From the NCBI GenBank assembly GCA_030737875.1, contig CM060912.1, positions 123,270,993 to 123,334,992 of the forward strand: a DNA stretch of 64,000 nucleotides. The letters are read 5' to 3'. Made by a program: the position numbers and the translations under genes. The notes below the pieces were generated by a model. It was given only the letters and a program-made list of their open reading frames with translations, searched no databases and was not told the origin of the DNA. Position 1 is the first letter of the stretch; each line of letters starts with the position of its first letter. Source of the DNA: Allium sativum. Taxonomy: Eukaryota > Streptophyta > Magnoliopsida > Asparagales > Amaryllidaceae. Below, in pieces: positions 24,300 to 34,716 of the stretch.

Positions 24300-24549
24300 G
24301 GGTTTGTCGTGAATGGTGTCTTCACTAACACTGTTCTTGAACCCAGTTGAGAAAAGATTAAATCTTTTTATTTAGATTTAATGAAGTGTACCAATTAAAT
24401 AACATTTAATTGGAATTGAATCGATATTGATTTTTGGGTTTATCGTGAACAGTGTTTTAAATAACACTCGTTCTTTAACCCGATAATTAATGATTGTGAT
24501 TTTGGGTTTACCGTGAACCGTGTTTTAAATGACACTGATTCTTTAACCC
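24300..24549 (+). other. Three 45-46-nt stem-loops (copy B, 5' LTR)
   Basis: Copies lie at 24300-24344, 24436-24481 and 24504-24549. All pair GGGTT with AACCC at the base. The inner stems are GAAT/GTTC with GGTGT/ACACT (copy 1, using G-U wobbles), GAACAGTGTT/AACACT-GTTC with one bulge (copy 2), and GTGT/ACAC plus flanking pairs (copy 3). Pairing persists while sequence changes, which suggests a functional RNA fold. Confidence 0.72.
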
Positions 24550-24613
24550 AGTTAACGATTAAAACTAAGTGGAGTTTTAATGAATCTTTAATTAGATTGG
24601 AAAATCGAGAATG

Positions 24614-24737
24614 GAGTATCACCAGTTTTACTCCAGGCGATAGTTAAATCTTTAATTAGATTTGAACGTGAAATGGTAATTGAATTTACCGATAACACTG
24701 TGGTGTTAGATATGAAGTATTACCAGTTTTACTTCAT
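24614..24737 (+). other. Paired GGAGTA/GAAGTA hairpins (copy B, 5' LTR)
   Basis: GGAGTA pairs with TACTCC at 24614-24635, and ATGAAGTA pairs with TACTTCAT at 24712-24737. The loops share ccagttt, and the G-C to A-T swap is compensated. Between them lie a GGTAA/TTACC stem and TAACAC-tgtg-GTGTTA (24693-24708). All are also recognisable in copy A, some with wobbles and one with a mismatch. Confidence 0.6.
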
Positions 24738-26136
24738 GGGATTAATAGGTTGGGATTGGGAGATTAAAACAAATGATTACTTCGGTAAGGTTCGCTAATT
24801 CCGACTAGTTTGAATTGATATTCAAAAGTAGATTAAAGAATAAATTCAAGAATTTATCTTTGATAAAATTAATGGGAACCTTTCCCTATGAATGTGAAAT
24901 TTAGAAACTAACTGTCGGTTAGCTAAGCAGAATGGTTTTCTGGATATTGATCTGATGTTGGTTTCGGCCTTCGGGGTTAATATTTGGGGAATTATTCTCT
25001 TGATTAATTTACGGTTAGTGACTAATGAATTGGAATGAGGCGTATGTTGTGTTTGTGTAACACTTATTTAAAGTATACGCGAGTTACTCGGAAAGACCGG
25101 GTTTATCCCATTCCGAATAACTGATACGACGATAAGTCGAAGATGAAGACGATGGTCGAAGACCGGAGGTCTTCACGTCGTTTGGGTAATTACTGATGAT
25201 CTTGATTGGGCTGTACACCCAAGAAGATGGAAACAGTTAGTGATCGTCCAGACGTACTTGGAGATCGATGGATATGCGGGGTACTAGGTGCCTCCGGTTT
25301 CGTTCAGACCCAGAACGGACTTGTAAATGGACTGTGTGTCTGACATTGGATTTTAGTCTGTGTGATTGATTTCTATTAAATATATATCTGTTTGGCGGCG
25401 GAGAATTTATTCTCTTGCTTAACGCCCTTCTCTGAGACATACGAGCTCAGGGGTTATATATTGATGGATATCAAACGCATGGAGTGAATTGCCTGTGTGG
25501 CATGCCTAAGTGGCAATTGATCGAGGCTTCTGTTGAAAAGCAAAGTCTTGTGGTGATGATCAAAGCACGGCCTTTGTGGCGTAGCTTTGTGTAACGTTTA
25601 CCTCGCGTGTTTCACACCAGGTATGAACCAAAAACGGGAGACGGACGTCAGGGAGGGCATGCGTTTCTTTCTAGCTAGAAGTGGCGTCAGTGGTTTTACA
25701 CGCCCTGACGAGTTTGACTTATGTGGTTGTTGCTGTTGCGAGGCGCCTCGGATTGATCGGTCGTTCTCGAACCGATGGGGTCATTTAGTTGGCTCATTTA
25801 CGCCCCAAAGGGCGGAGAAACGTATTGCTCAGGCACTATAATCCACATCGGTGGACCGGCCCTGAGGATCCAAGGGGCAATTGCGGCTGCTCCGGAGACA
25901 TGGGCTAGATTGTCTCGAATCAGTTGAGGACTATCTTTTGCCTCGGTTCATAGACGGAAATCCAATTTCCAAATACGTGACTTTGCGGTTTTATTTGTAA
26001 ACCTATATATGGTGACATAGTGGCATGGGACGCTCATGTCGCCTATGATTGATACTTATGATTTGAAGTTGTTTTATACACTATGCACTTAAAATAGTAT
26101 CAAATGATTTGTTTTAAACGTATCAAGCATTCTTTG

Positions 26137-26208
26137 GCTGTTATAAGGGAAAACCCTATCCCCCGGCTTGCGTTGCATTGTGTGATAGGACCTGGGTCTT
26201 ATAACAGC
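26137..26208 (+). other. Two-tier hairpin (copy B, 5' LTR)
   Basis: GCTGTTATAAG (26137-26147) pairs perfectly with CTTATAACAGC (26198-26208). Inside, CCTATC (26155-26160) pairs with GATAGG (26184-26189). The loop holds cggcttgcgttgcattgtg, identical or nearly so in every A and B LTR. Confidence 0.68.
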
Positions 26209-26720
26209 TTCATTTTTCCTTATTTAGCATTGCGCTGTTTGTTTTATGCACTGGTATTCTTGGGAGGAAACCCGTTCCGCGTTAGCGGCGTGGTCCCTTG
26301 ATTTACCTAATGTTTTAAAATCAAAGATTAAAACTGTTTTAGTTCTCACACCAGTCACATGACTGACCTGGGGTTTATTGTTTTAACCTAAACTCTGGGT
26401 GCCCTTATTTTGACACGGGCAGCTAGTAGTTTCGGTTTTGCAGATTTATATTCACAGGATCCTGGTTTACAGCTGGAACGATATCCGGAAAGCTTTGTAT
26501 CCGTATATCTCCTTCTAGTTGTGTATTGTATTATTTTCCGCTGCGATGTATTTAAATCTCTGATATTTCTGTGTAATATTCTTTTATACTCTGTATATTC
26601 TTGTAATCTGATGCATTGTTGTAATATATAGTGAAATGTTCTTCCGTATGCGTTCTGTTGTGGTTTGTTCTCGAACTATCCGTCGCTTTCCTTTACGGGG
26701 AAGTTACGGGTCTTTACAGT

Positions 26721-26732
26721 TGGTATCAGAGC
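26721..26732 (+). other. Primer-binding site (copy B)
   Basis: TGGTATCAGAGC lies two bases after the 5' LTR end CTTTACA and is complementary to the tRNA-Met 3' end. Confidence 0.94.
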
Positions 26733-26923
26733 TTTGGTTTACAAAGCAGAGAACAAGGCACATTAAGACCATACGAAAGAATTCATCAGATATTGGATTA
26801 GTAATATCCAATGGGAATGACTCGTTAGAGATGGGATCAGTAGTATCCTAGAACGAGTGTGAAGAGTATATTTTTCAAATGAAAACAAATTTTGTTTTGA
26901 AAATTTAAATCAATTATTCGTAT

Positions 26924-27148
26924 TTGATTATTTATATTGATGTGGACAATCCAGTATATATAGATTTTGCGTATACGTCTGATCCGCGTGTATTCGAAGT
27001 TTTAATATATTGGATAGATATAGAATCACACTCTAATCGCCCGGAGATGGTACTGATGATAGCACGTGCATCATCAGTATTTATGTTCGTGTTACGAAGG
27101 TGTGTTTTCTATATATTTCCATTAGACTGGTGTGAGAACCAAAATTAG
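26924..27148 (+). CDS. Conserved short ORF in giant-LTR internal region (copy B)
   Basis: This 74-codon frame is the counterpart of the copy A frame at 7636-7848. The upstream ATG is not shared, so homology is clear only from DNPVYIDFAYT onward. Conserved segments are FEVLIYWIDIESHS, RPEMVLMI (QPEMVLMI in A) and FPLDWCENQN. No known domain is recognised. It is not gag-, protease-, RT- or integrase-like. Expression and coding status are unknown. Confidence 0.35.
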   Translation: MIIYIDVDNPVYIDFAYTSDPRVFEVLIYWIDIESHSNRPEMVLMIARASSVFMFVLRRCVFYIFPLDWCENQN

Positions 27149-27364
27149 ATAGGGTCTATTGTTGTGATTTGGCATCAAAAATCTGATTTTTGACTATGTA
27201 TCAAAGTTATCAATTTGAAACGTTAATCCACTAATTGATTGATGTTTGTGTTGTTTGTTTAATTGTTTGATAATTTTGAACCATTATGCCTAACTGAATC
27301 AAATATGGACTTGTATTGAAATTTGGTCGCATTTGCTTGCATATACTTGTATATCATTGAACAG

Positions 27365-27418
27365 GTCATAGCAAGGAGGCTAGAGCCAGAGAATAAAATT
27401 TGTTTGCCCGACAAATAG
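27365..27418 (+). other. Invariant 54-bp exon-like block (copy B)
   Basis: It is identical to 8074-8127 in copy A with identical flanking AG and GT. Downstream, two tiny hairpins (AGCC-tatt-GGCT and AGCC-gctt-GGCT) and a tttttctttttcttttt run are also conserved. An mRNA spliced from the LTR donor (21128) to the acceptor at 27364 is conceivable but unproven. Confidence 0.5.
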
Positions 27419-27731
27419 GTACATGTTTACTACATAATTTCCTGTTTTGTTTGGGTGATGATGATTTTGTGAGCCTATTGGCTAGCCGCTTGGCTTTTTC
27501 TTTTTCTTTTTGAGATCTGAAGGACCGGGGAAGCTATTTGAAATTCCCCGATGCTCCCATTGCAGGGGAGGTTATGGCGAAATTTTTCGAAAATTTAGGG
27601 TGTTAGCCAAATTTTTGAAGTTTTAGAAATTCTCAGAAACTGAAAAGTTGGAGAATGGAAGTCAGATCGAGCGTAGAGCTGATTAATCAATCCACTTTCG
27701 ACTTTGTTCCTTTTCGGGGACGAAAAGTTTT

Positions 27732-27744
27732 AAGTGGGGGAGAT
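27732..27744 (+). other. Polypurine tract (copy B)
   Basis: AAGTGGGGGAGAT directly precedes the 3' LTR start at 27745, within ttcggggacgaaaagttttaa-type context like that of Tekay/Del elements. Confidence 0.92.
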
Positions 27745-30700
27745 TGTAACAACCCGTAAAATCTGGGCCAGTTTAAAATTTTTATTTTGGCGATTATAGC
27801 GAATTTTGAATATTTAAAATAGATTATTTTAAATATAATCGACGAGAAATTTATTTTGAATATAATCGAACGTATATATTATACGCGTCGTCGTTAGAAT
27901 ATAAATATTTATATATAATTATAAATAGAATTGAAAATGGCGCGGTAGTTCGATAATTCGATTTCAAACTTCAATTTGATTGTACCGGGTGCAAAACAAT
28001 CCGGATTTTAGTGAAACCAAAAATAATGGAATCTAATAGTGAATATCTTTCCAACGAATCCGAAAAATCCAAAGTTCGTAGCGGGAATCAAAAGATATGT
28101 CCAGTTGAAAATTCTGAATAGTCGCTATGGAATTCAGGCCCTTAAAAATGGACATTTTGCAAACGACCTCGGATTTCGACGAAACCAGTTTTGTTGGGTC
28201 CGTGATGTTAAATTATTGCTAGGTTTCAAATTTCATAATTTTTCAAATCAATATGTGAGCGTGGCAAAAGAAAACGCGTTTGACCAGTTTCAGTTGATTT
28301 TAATCGACTGGAAATTGGCCATTTTTCAAACGGTCTCAGAATTCGACGAAACTAGTTTTGTTAGGACCGTATCGTCAATACGAAGCTAGAAAATATTTTT
28401 CTGGAATTTTTAAAGTTCGTATGTGACCCCGGTAATTTGAAATGTACGTTTAAAACTGAAATTAAATGTTTTATACTTTAATTTGAAGAATAACTGACTG
28501 TAACAGACGAATGGGCTCACGAAACATATTCCATTGTGTTCGGAATGGGGGTATTTAGCTAGGGACGACAGTCGTTGGGTCTCGTTAGGTGTTCGAATTA
28601 AAAGTCAACATTTAGGGTTGAAAATAAAATAAATAAAATAATATATATATAAAAGATATAAACCCCCCCCCCTTTTCTCGTTTACTTTCAGAAAGAAAAA
28701 AAAAACACAAACAAACGAGATCGACGCCACCAACGTTCAGCCCCACCGCCGCTCAACCTGCCGTGACCCCCCCCCCCCCACTTCCGTTCTTCTCCTCGTT
28801 CTCCAGCTCCCTCCCTCCTCCGCCTCGACCTAGCCCAGACGCAGTCAACCGACGCCCCCAAACCCATAACCGTCGCCACCAGATCGACGCCCTCCCACCG
28901 CCGCAGAGCTCCGGCTATCCCCATCTCGCACCGGCGCCCCTCTCCTCCTTTCCCCCTTCCTATTTCAAACCCTAGCCCACATGGAAGAAGACCCGCCCGC
29001 CTCAGACCACCATGACTGCAATTGCAGCACTCTACAGCCCTGGCGTGCCTCTGACCGATACCAATGATCAACATGAACCCTCCTCCCCCTTCGAGCAGCG
29101 GATGTGAGTTTTCATTATATTTTCCTGTATAAAAATTCAATTTTTTTATTCGTTTATCTCTAATATAAAAAGGCGATCTCTATTCGAATAAAATAAATAG
29201 TAAGGATTTGGTTTTTAAACGGTGAAAGACGAAATTTTTATATGATAAGTATGGTTTTTATAGGATGATAGAATATAATTAAAAATATGATTTTTGCTTT
29301 CGTGAAGTTCGAATTTTTAATATCTAAAAGTTTGGATTTTCTTTTTATTAGGAAAGGCGAAAACTTTTTATTAGGAAAGGCGAAAACTTTTTATTAGGAA
29401 AGGCGAAAACTTTTTATTAGGAAAGGCGAAAACTTTTCATTAGGAAAGGCGAAAACTTTTTATTTGAAAAGGTGGAATCTTTGTTTTTATAAAGGCGAAG
29501 TCTATATTTTTAAAATGGAATTTTTATTGATACGGCTTCGAATTAAAAATATGATTTTTATATGTTGAACTTCGAATTAAAAATATGATTTTTATATGTT
29601 GAACTTCGAATTAAAAATATGATTTTTATATGTTGAACTTCGAATTAAAAATATGATTTTTATATGTTGAACTTCGAATTAAAAATATGATTTTTATACG
29701 TTGAACATCGAATTAAAAATATGATTTTTATATGTTGAACTTCAAAATAAAAATATGATTTTTATATATTGAATAACGAAGTAAAAATTCGATTTTTGCA
29801 TATGTAGTGAATACGGGCAACGAAGGTGACAAAAAGGCGAAACAACGAGGACTTCTGCAAATGAAGAGCCGTGGAGCTAGGATAGCCATAAGTGAGAATT
29901 TCTCACCTTTCTATTTCTTTTCTAGTTATATATTTATACTAGGATGCAGACGGTGCTTAGTAGCACCCGACACAACCGTCCACAGACCATGGACTTGTTT
30001 GTTTGACTGTTTGGTGATTGATTGCGATATTGGTTTGAATGTGGTTTGTGGTGTGAAAAATCAAATCGATAAATTGGTTAGGATTAGACGTGCGCCGTTA
30101 TAAGGCGTAGGAGTAAGGCTAGGTTAGACCCTTACTCCAAATTTTGTGGTTTGCAAAATGAAATTGATTTGATTGATGAGTGAATGGCGTGGGCCTTCAC
30201 TAGACCGGGGATAAGGCTAGGCCTCGTCCCGTTTCTAGTATCGTGCCGTTATGCCGCCGAAATTTTCTAAAATATGTTAGAAAAATAAAAATATCATTTT
30301 ATTGTGTAAATGAATTGAATAGAAATTCATAGGTTGAAATAAAATGTTTTATCGTTAAAAATATAATTTTTAACGTGAATGTGAATAAATGAATAGTTAT
30401 AAACAAATCGGCCGATTTGTTTGTATATACACTGATTTGACTGATATTGATTGGGTCGATAAATTTTACACATCGCCCAACTGCACAACTAAAATCTGTG
30501 TTTGATTGTTTGAAACCCTACACGGGTGTTGGGATGAAATTTGAAGTTCACTCATCCTGATTGATTAAATATGTCGATCGATTGATTGACAGGCTGTTAT
30601 AAGCGTTAGATATCTATATTTGATGCTTATACAGTGTAGTGCACTTTGGTTGATGGTTGATTATTTTTCAATGCTATTATACATGTGTTGTATGAAAATC

Positions 30701-32281
30701 CATATAATTAACTTTATATGGTAATTGATTGGGCCTCATTCCAGTTTAGAAATAGAGATATTTGAAATAGAATATTTGAAAATAGAAATTTATGAAGTCG
30801 TGTTGATTAGTTTGACGCCATTTTGACGTAAACGATATTTATATCGATTTTAAACGATTTCGAAATGAATTGAATTGAAAACGATTTCGAAATGAATTGA
30901 ATTGAAAACGAATTCAAATTGAATTGAAAGTGATTTCGAAGTGAATTAAATTGAAAGTGATTTCGAAGTGAATTGAATTGAAAGTGATTTCGAAATGAAT
31001 TGAATTGAAAACGAATTCAAAATGAATTGAATTGAAAACGAATTCAAAGTGAATTGAATTGAAAACGATTTCGAAATGAATTGAATTGAAAACGATTTCG
31101 AAATGAATTGAATTTAAAACGAATTCAAATTGAATTGAAAGTGATTTCGAAATGAATTGAATTGAAAACGAATTCAAAATGAATTGAATTGAAAACGATT
31201 TCGAAATGAATTGAATTGAAAACGAATTCAAATTGAATTGAAAGTGATTTCGAAATGAATTGAATTGAAAACAAATTCAAAATGAATTGAATTGAAAACG
31301 AATTCAAAGTGAATTGAATTGAAAACGATTTCGAAATGAATTGAATTGAAAACGATTTCGAAATGAATTGAATTGAAAATGAATTCAAATTGAATTGAAA
31401 GCAAATTGAAATGAATTCAAATTGAATTGAAATTTGAATTGAATAGAAATGAATTTTGAAACGAATTTATAAAGAAGAATTCAATTTTGCTTTGAATTGA
31501 AATGGAAGTTGAAATAGATTTTGAAACGAATTTAAAACTATTTATATAATTTGTTTTAAATAGAAATCGACGAAGTATATATTATATATATTATATATAT
31601 AATATAATGGCCTGAATAGAACGCGCCGCGCCGCGGCAGTTCGTGATTTTCGACCATTTATTTCAAACGGACATTGCGGGAGATCCGACCGTCGGATTCT
31701 CCTAAAACCGGAACCGTTGGGTTCGTATCGAAAAGAGCTTTCTAATGAATGTTAGAAATTTGAAATCTAACGGTTGGATTTGGAGATACGTCCAAATCAA
31801 ATTCGAAAAAGGTCGCTGTAAGTGCAGTTCGATGGCCGTTAATGGAAATCGACTGTACGGGCCTTGATAAAATTATTAAAAATAGTAATAATTTGTGTAA
31901 AATCATAAGAAATGATTTAGAAAGAATTGGGATGAAAAACTCCATATTTGAAAAGATAAAAATAGATTTTTATCGAAATGAACTGGTTTTGAACTAGAAT
32001 TATAATTCTATTTATTTTTAAATAAATAAATTGAATTTAAAAAGGGTTTTAAAAATAACCAGAATATCCAATGATTGCATTGGAGTGGATTTGAATCGAA
32101 ATTGTCTTCGGAATATTTCGATGTTGGATTTCGTGATTGTACAAATGTTGTTATGGAAATTTGAAAGATATATATATATCGTTATTTCCAATGCGATATT
32201 TGTTAGTCGTAGAATTTGATATTGAATATAAGCCGATATATTTTCTATTCAGAGCCTTGTATTGAATATCAAATGTGATTT

Positions 32282-32531
32282 GGGTTTGTCGTGAATGGTG
32301 TCTTCACTAACACTGTTCTTGAACCCAGTTGAGAAAAGATTAAATCTTTTTATTTAGATTTAATGAAGTGTACCAATTAAATAACATTTAATTGGAATTG
32401 AATCGATATTGATTTTTGGGTTTATCGTGAACAGTGTTTTAAATAACACTCGTTCTTTAACCCGATAATTAATGATTGTGATTTTGGGTTTACCGTGAAC
32501 CGTGTTTTAAATGACACTGATTCTTTAACCC
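32282..32531 (+). other. Three 45-46-nt stem-loops (copy B, 3' LTR)
   Basis: Copies at 32282-32326, 32418-32463 and 32486-32531 match the 5' LTR set. The adjacent hairpins follow at 32595-32718, where one change (tactgc for tacttc) weakens the second hairpin. Confidence 0.7.
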
Positions 32532-34118
32532 AGTTAACGATTAAAACTAAGTGGAGTTTTAATGAATCTTTAATTAGATTGGAAAATCGAGAATGGAGTA
32601 TCACCAGTTTTACTCCAGGCGATAGTTAAATCTTTAATTAGATTTGAACGTGAAATGGTAATTGAATTTACCGATAACACTGTGGTGTTAGATATGAAGT
32701 ATTACCAGTTTTACTGCATGGGATTAATAGGTTGGGATTGGGAGATTAAAACAAATGATTACTTCGGTAAGGTTCGCTAATTCCGACTAGTTTGAATTGA
32801 TATTCAAAAGTAGATTAAAGAATAAATTCAAGAATTTATCTTTGATAAAATTAATGGGAACCTTTCCCTATGAATGTGAAATTTAGAAACTAACTGTCGG
32901 TTAGCTAAGCAGAATGGTTTTCTGGATATTGATCTGATGTTGGTTTCGGCCTTCGGGGTTAATATTTGGGGAATTATTCTCTTGATTAATTTACGGTTAG
33001 TGAATAATGAATTGGAATGAGGCGTATGTTGTGTTTGTGTAACACTTATTTAAAGTATACGCGAGTTACTCGGAAAGACCGGGTTTATCCCATTCCGAAT
33101 AACTGATACGACGATAAGTCGAAGATGAAGACGATGGTCGAAGACCGGAGGTTTTCACGTCGTTTGGGTAATTACTGATGATCTTGATTGGGCTGTACAC
33201 CCAAGAAGATGGAAACAGTTAGTGATCGTCCAGACGTACTTGGAGATCGATGGATATGCGGGGTACTAGGTGCCTCCGGTTTCGTTCAGACCCAGAACGG
33301 ACTTGTAAATGGACTGTGTGTCTGACATTGGATTTTAGTCTGTGTGATTGATTTCTATTAAATATATATCTGTTTGGCGGCGGAGAATTTATTCTCTTGC
33401 TTAACGCCCTTCTCTGAGACATACGAGCTCAGGGGTTATATATTGATGGATATCAAACGCATGGAGTGAATTGCCTGTGTGGCATGCCTAAGTGGCAATT
33501 GATCGAGGCTTCTGTTGAAAAGCAAAGTCTTGTGGTGATGATCAAAGCACGGCCTTTGTGGCGTAGCTTTGTGTAACGTTTACCTCGCGTGTTTCACACC
33601 AGGTATGAACCAAAAACGGGAGACGGACGTCAGGGAGGGCATGCGTTTCTTTCTAGCTAGAAGTGGCGTCAGTGGTTTTACACGCCCTGACGAGTTTGAC
33701 TTATGTGGTTGTTGCTGTTGCGAGGCGCCTCGGATTGATCGGTCGTTCTCGAACCGATGGGGTCATTTAGTTGGCTCATTTACGCCCCAAAGGGCGGAGA
33801 AACGTATTGCTCAGGCACTATAATCCACATCGGTGGACCGGCCCTGAGGATCCAAGGGGCAGTTGCGGCTGCTCCGGAGACATGGGCTAGATTGTCTCGA
33901 ATCGGTTGAGGACTATCTTTTGCCTCGGTTCATAGACGGAAATCCAATTTCCAAATACGTGACTTTGCGGTTTTATTTGTAAACCTATATATGGTGACAT
34001 AGTGGCATGGGACGCTCATGTCGCCTATGATTGATACTTATGATTTGAAGTTGTTTTATACACTATGCACTTAAAATAGTATCAAATGATTTGTTTTAAA
34101 CGTATCAAGCATTCTTTG

Positions 34119-34190
34119 GCTGTTATAAGGGAAAACCCTATCCCCCGGCTTGCGTTGCATTGTGTGATAGGACCTGGGTCTTATAACAGC
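34119..34190 (+). other. Two-tier hairpin (copy B, 3' LTR)
   Basis: GCTGTTATAAG (34119-34129) pairs with CTTATAACAGC (34180-34190) with an inner CCTATC/GATAGG stem, as in the 5' LTR. Confidence 0.68.
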
Positions 34191-34716
34191 TTCATTTTTC
34201 CTTATTTAGCATTGCGCTGTTTGTTTTATGCACTGGTATTCTTGGGAGGAAACCCGTTCCGCGTTAGCGGCGTGGTCCCTTGATTTACCTAATGTTTTAA
34301 AATCAAAGATTAAAACTGTTTTAGTTCTCACACCAGTCACATGACTGACCTGGGGTTTATTGTTTTAACCTAAACTCTGGGTGCCCTTATTTTGACACGG
34401 GCAGCTAGTAGTTTCGGTTTTGCAGATTTATATTCACAGGATCCTGGTTTACAGCTGGAACGATATCCGGAAAGCTTTGTATCCGTATATCTCCTTCTAG
34501 TTGTGTATTGTATTATTTTCCGCTGCGATGTATTTAAATGTAATTTAAATCTCTGATATTTCTGTGTAATATTCTTTTATACTCTGTATATTCTTGTAAT
34601 CTGATGCATTGTTGTAATATATAGTGAAATGTTCTTCCGTATGCGTTCTGTTGTGGTTTGTTCTCGAACTATCCGTCGCTTTCCTTTACGGGGAAGTTAC
34701 GGGTCTTTACAGTATC

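Larger units (their letters stand above)
19772..26718 (+). repeat. 5' LTR of copy B (6947 bp)
   Basis: The order within is: U3-like segment with repeated tcgacgaaact blocks, TATA box (20671), GC-rich leader, donor-like GTGAGT (21128), 23-bp array, 34-bp array, 27-bp array, three 46-nt stem-loops, paired GGAGTA-type hairpins, two-tier hairpin and LTR end. It carries no supported protein-coding gene; listed open frames are broken between A and B or are repeat artefacts. Confidence 0.93.
19772..34711 (+). mobile_element. Giant-LTR element, copy B: complete, minimal internal region
   Basis: Two LTRs of 6947 bp (19772-26718) and 6967 bp (27745-34711) surround an internal region of 1026 bp. Both LTRs start TGTAACAACCCG and end CTTTACA. 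The 5-bp target duplication GTATC is at 19767-19771 and 34712-34716, inside the copia gag frame. A primer-binding site (26721) and polypurine tract (27732-27744) are in the right places. The internal region has no gag, protease, reverse transcriptase or integrase. The LTRs look about 98-99% identical by eye, so insertion was recent. The polypurine junction and LTR start resemble Tekay/Del chromoviruses, which are the likely helpers. The shape is the reverse of known LARD elements (long internal) and far from TRIM (short LTRs). Confidence 0.93.
27745..34711 (+). repeat. 3' LTR of copy B (6967 bp)
   Basis: It is a near-identical copy of 19772-26718. Visible differences include one extra 23-bp unit, an 11-bp insertion near 34539, a deletion of about 15 bp near 30765, different poly-C lengths, and scattered single-base changes. 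Sub-features recur: TATA 28644, leader 28723-29103 with donor-like GTGAGT at 29104, the three arrays, stem-loops and two-tier hairpin. Confidence 0.93.

Noticed and set aside
25193..25234. A hammerhead-ribozyme-like core: CTGATGA, a stem, then GGAAAC, which would recall retrozymes.
   Set aside because: Two extra bases separate the stem from GAAA, no matching stems I and III with a cleavage site were found, and copy A has GGGAATC in place of GAAA. It is probably just another hairpin.
19772..34711. A tandem segmental duplication of about 7 kb with a 1-kb spacer.
   Set aside because: The two copies have TG...CA ends, a primer-binding site and polypurine tract at the inner junctions, and a GTATC target duplication outside. 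They are LTRs of one element.
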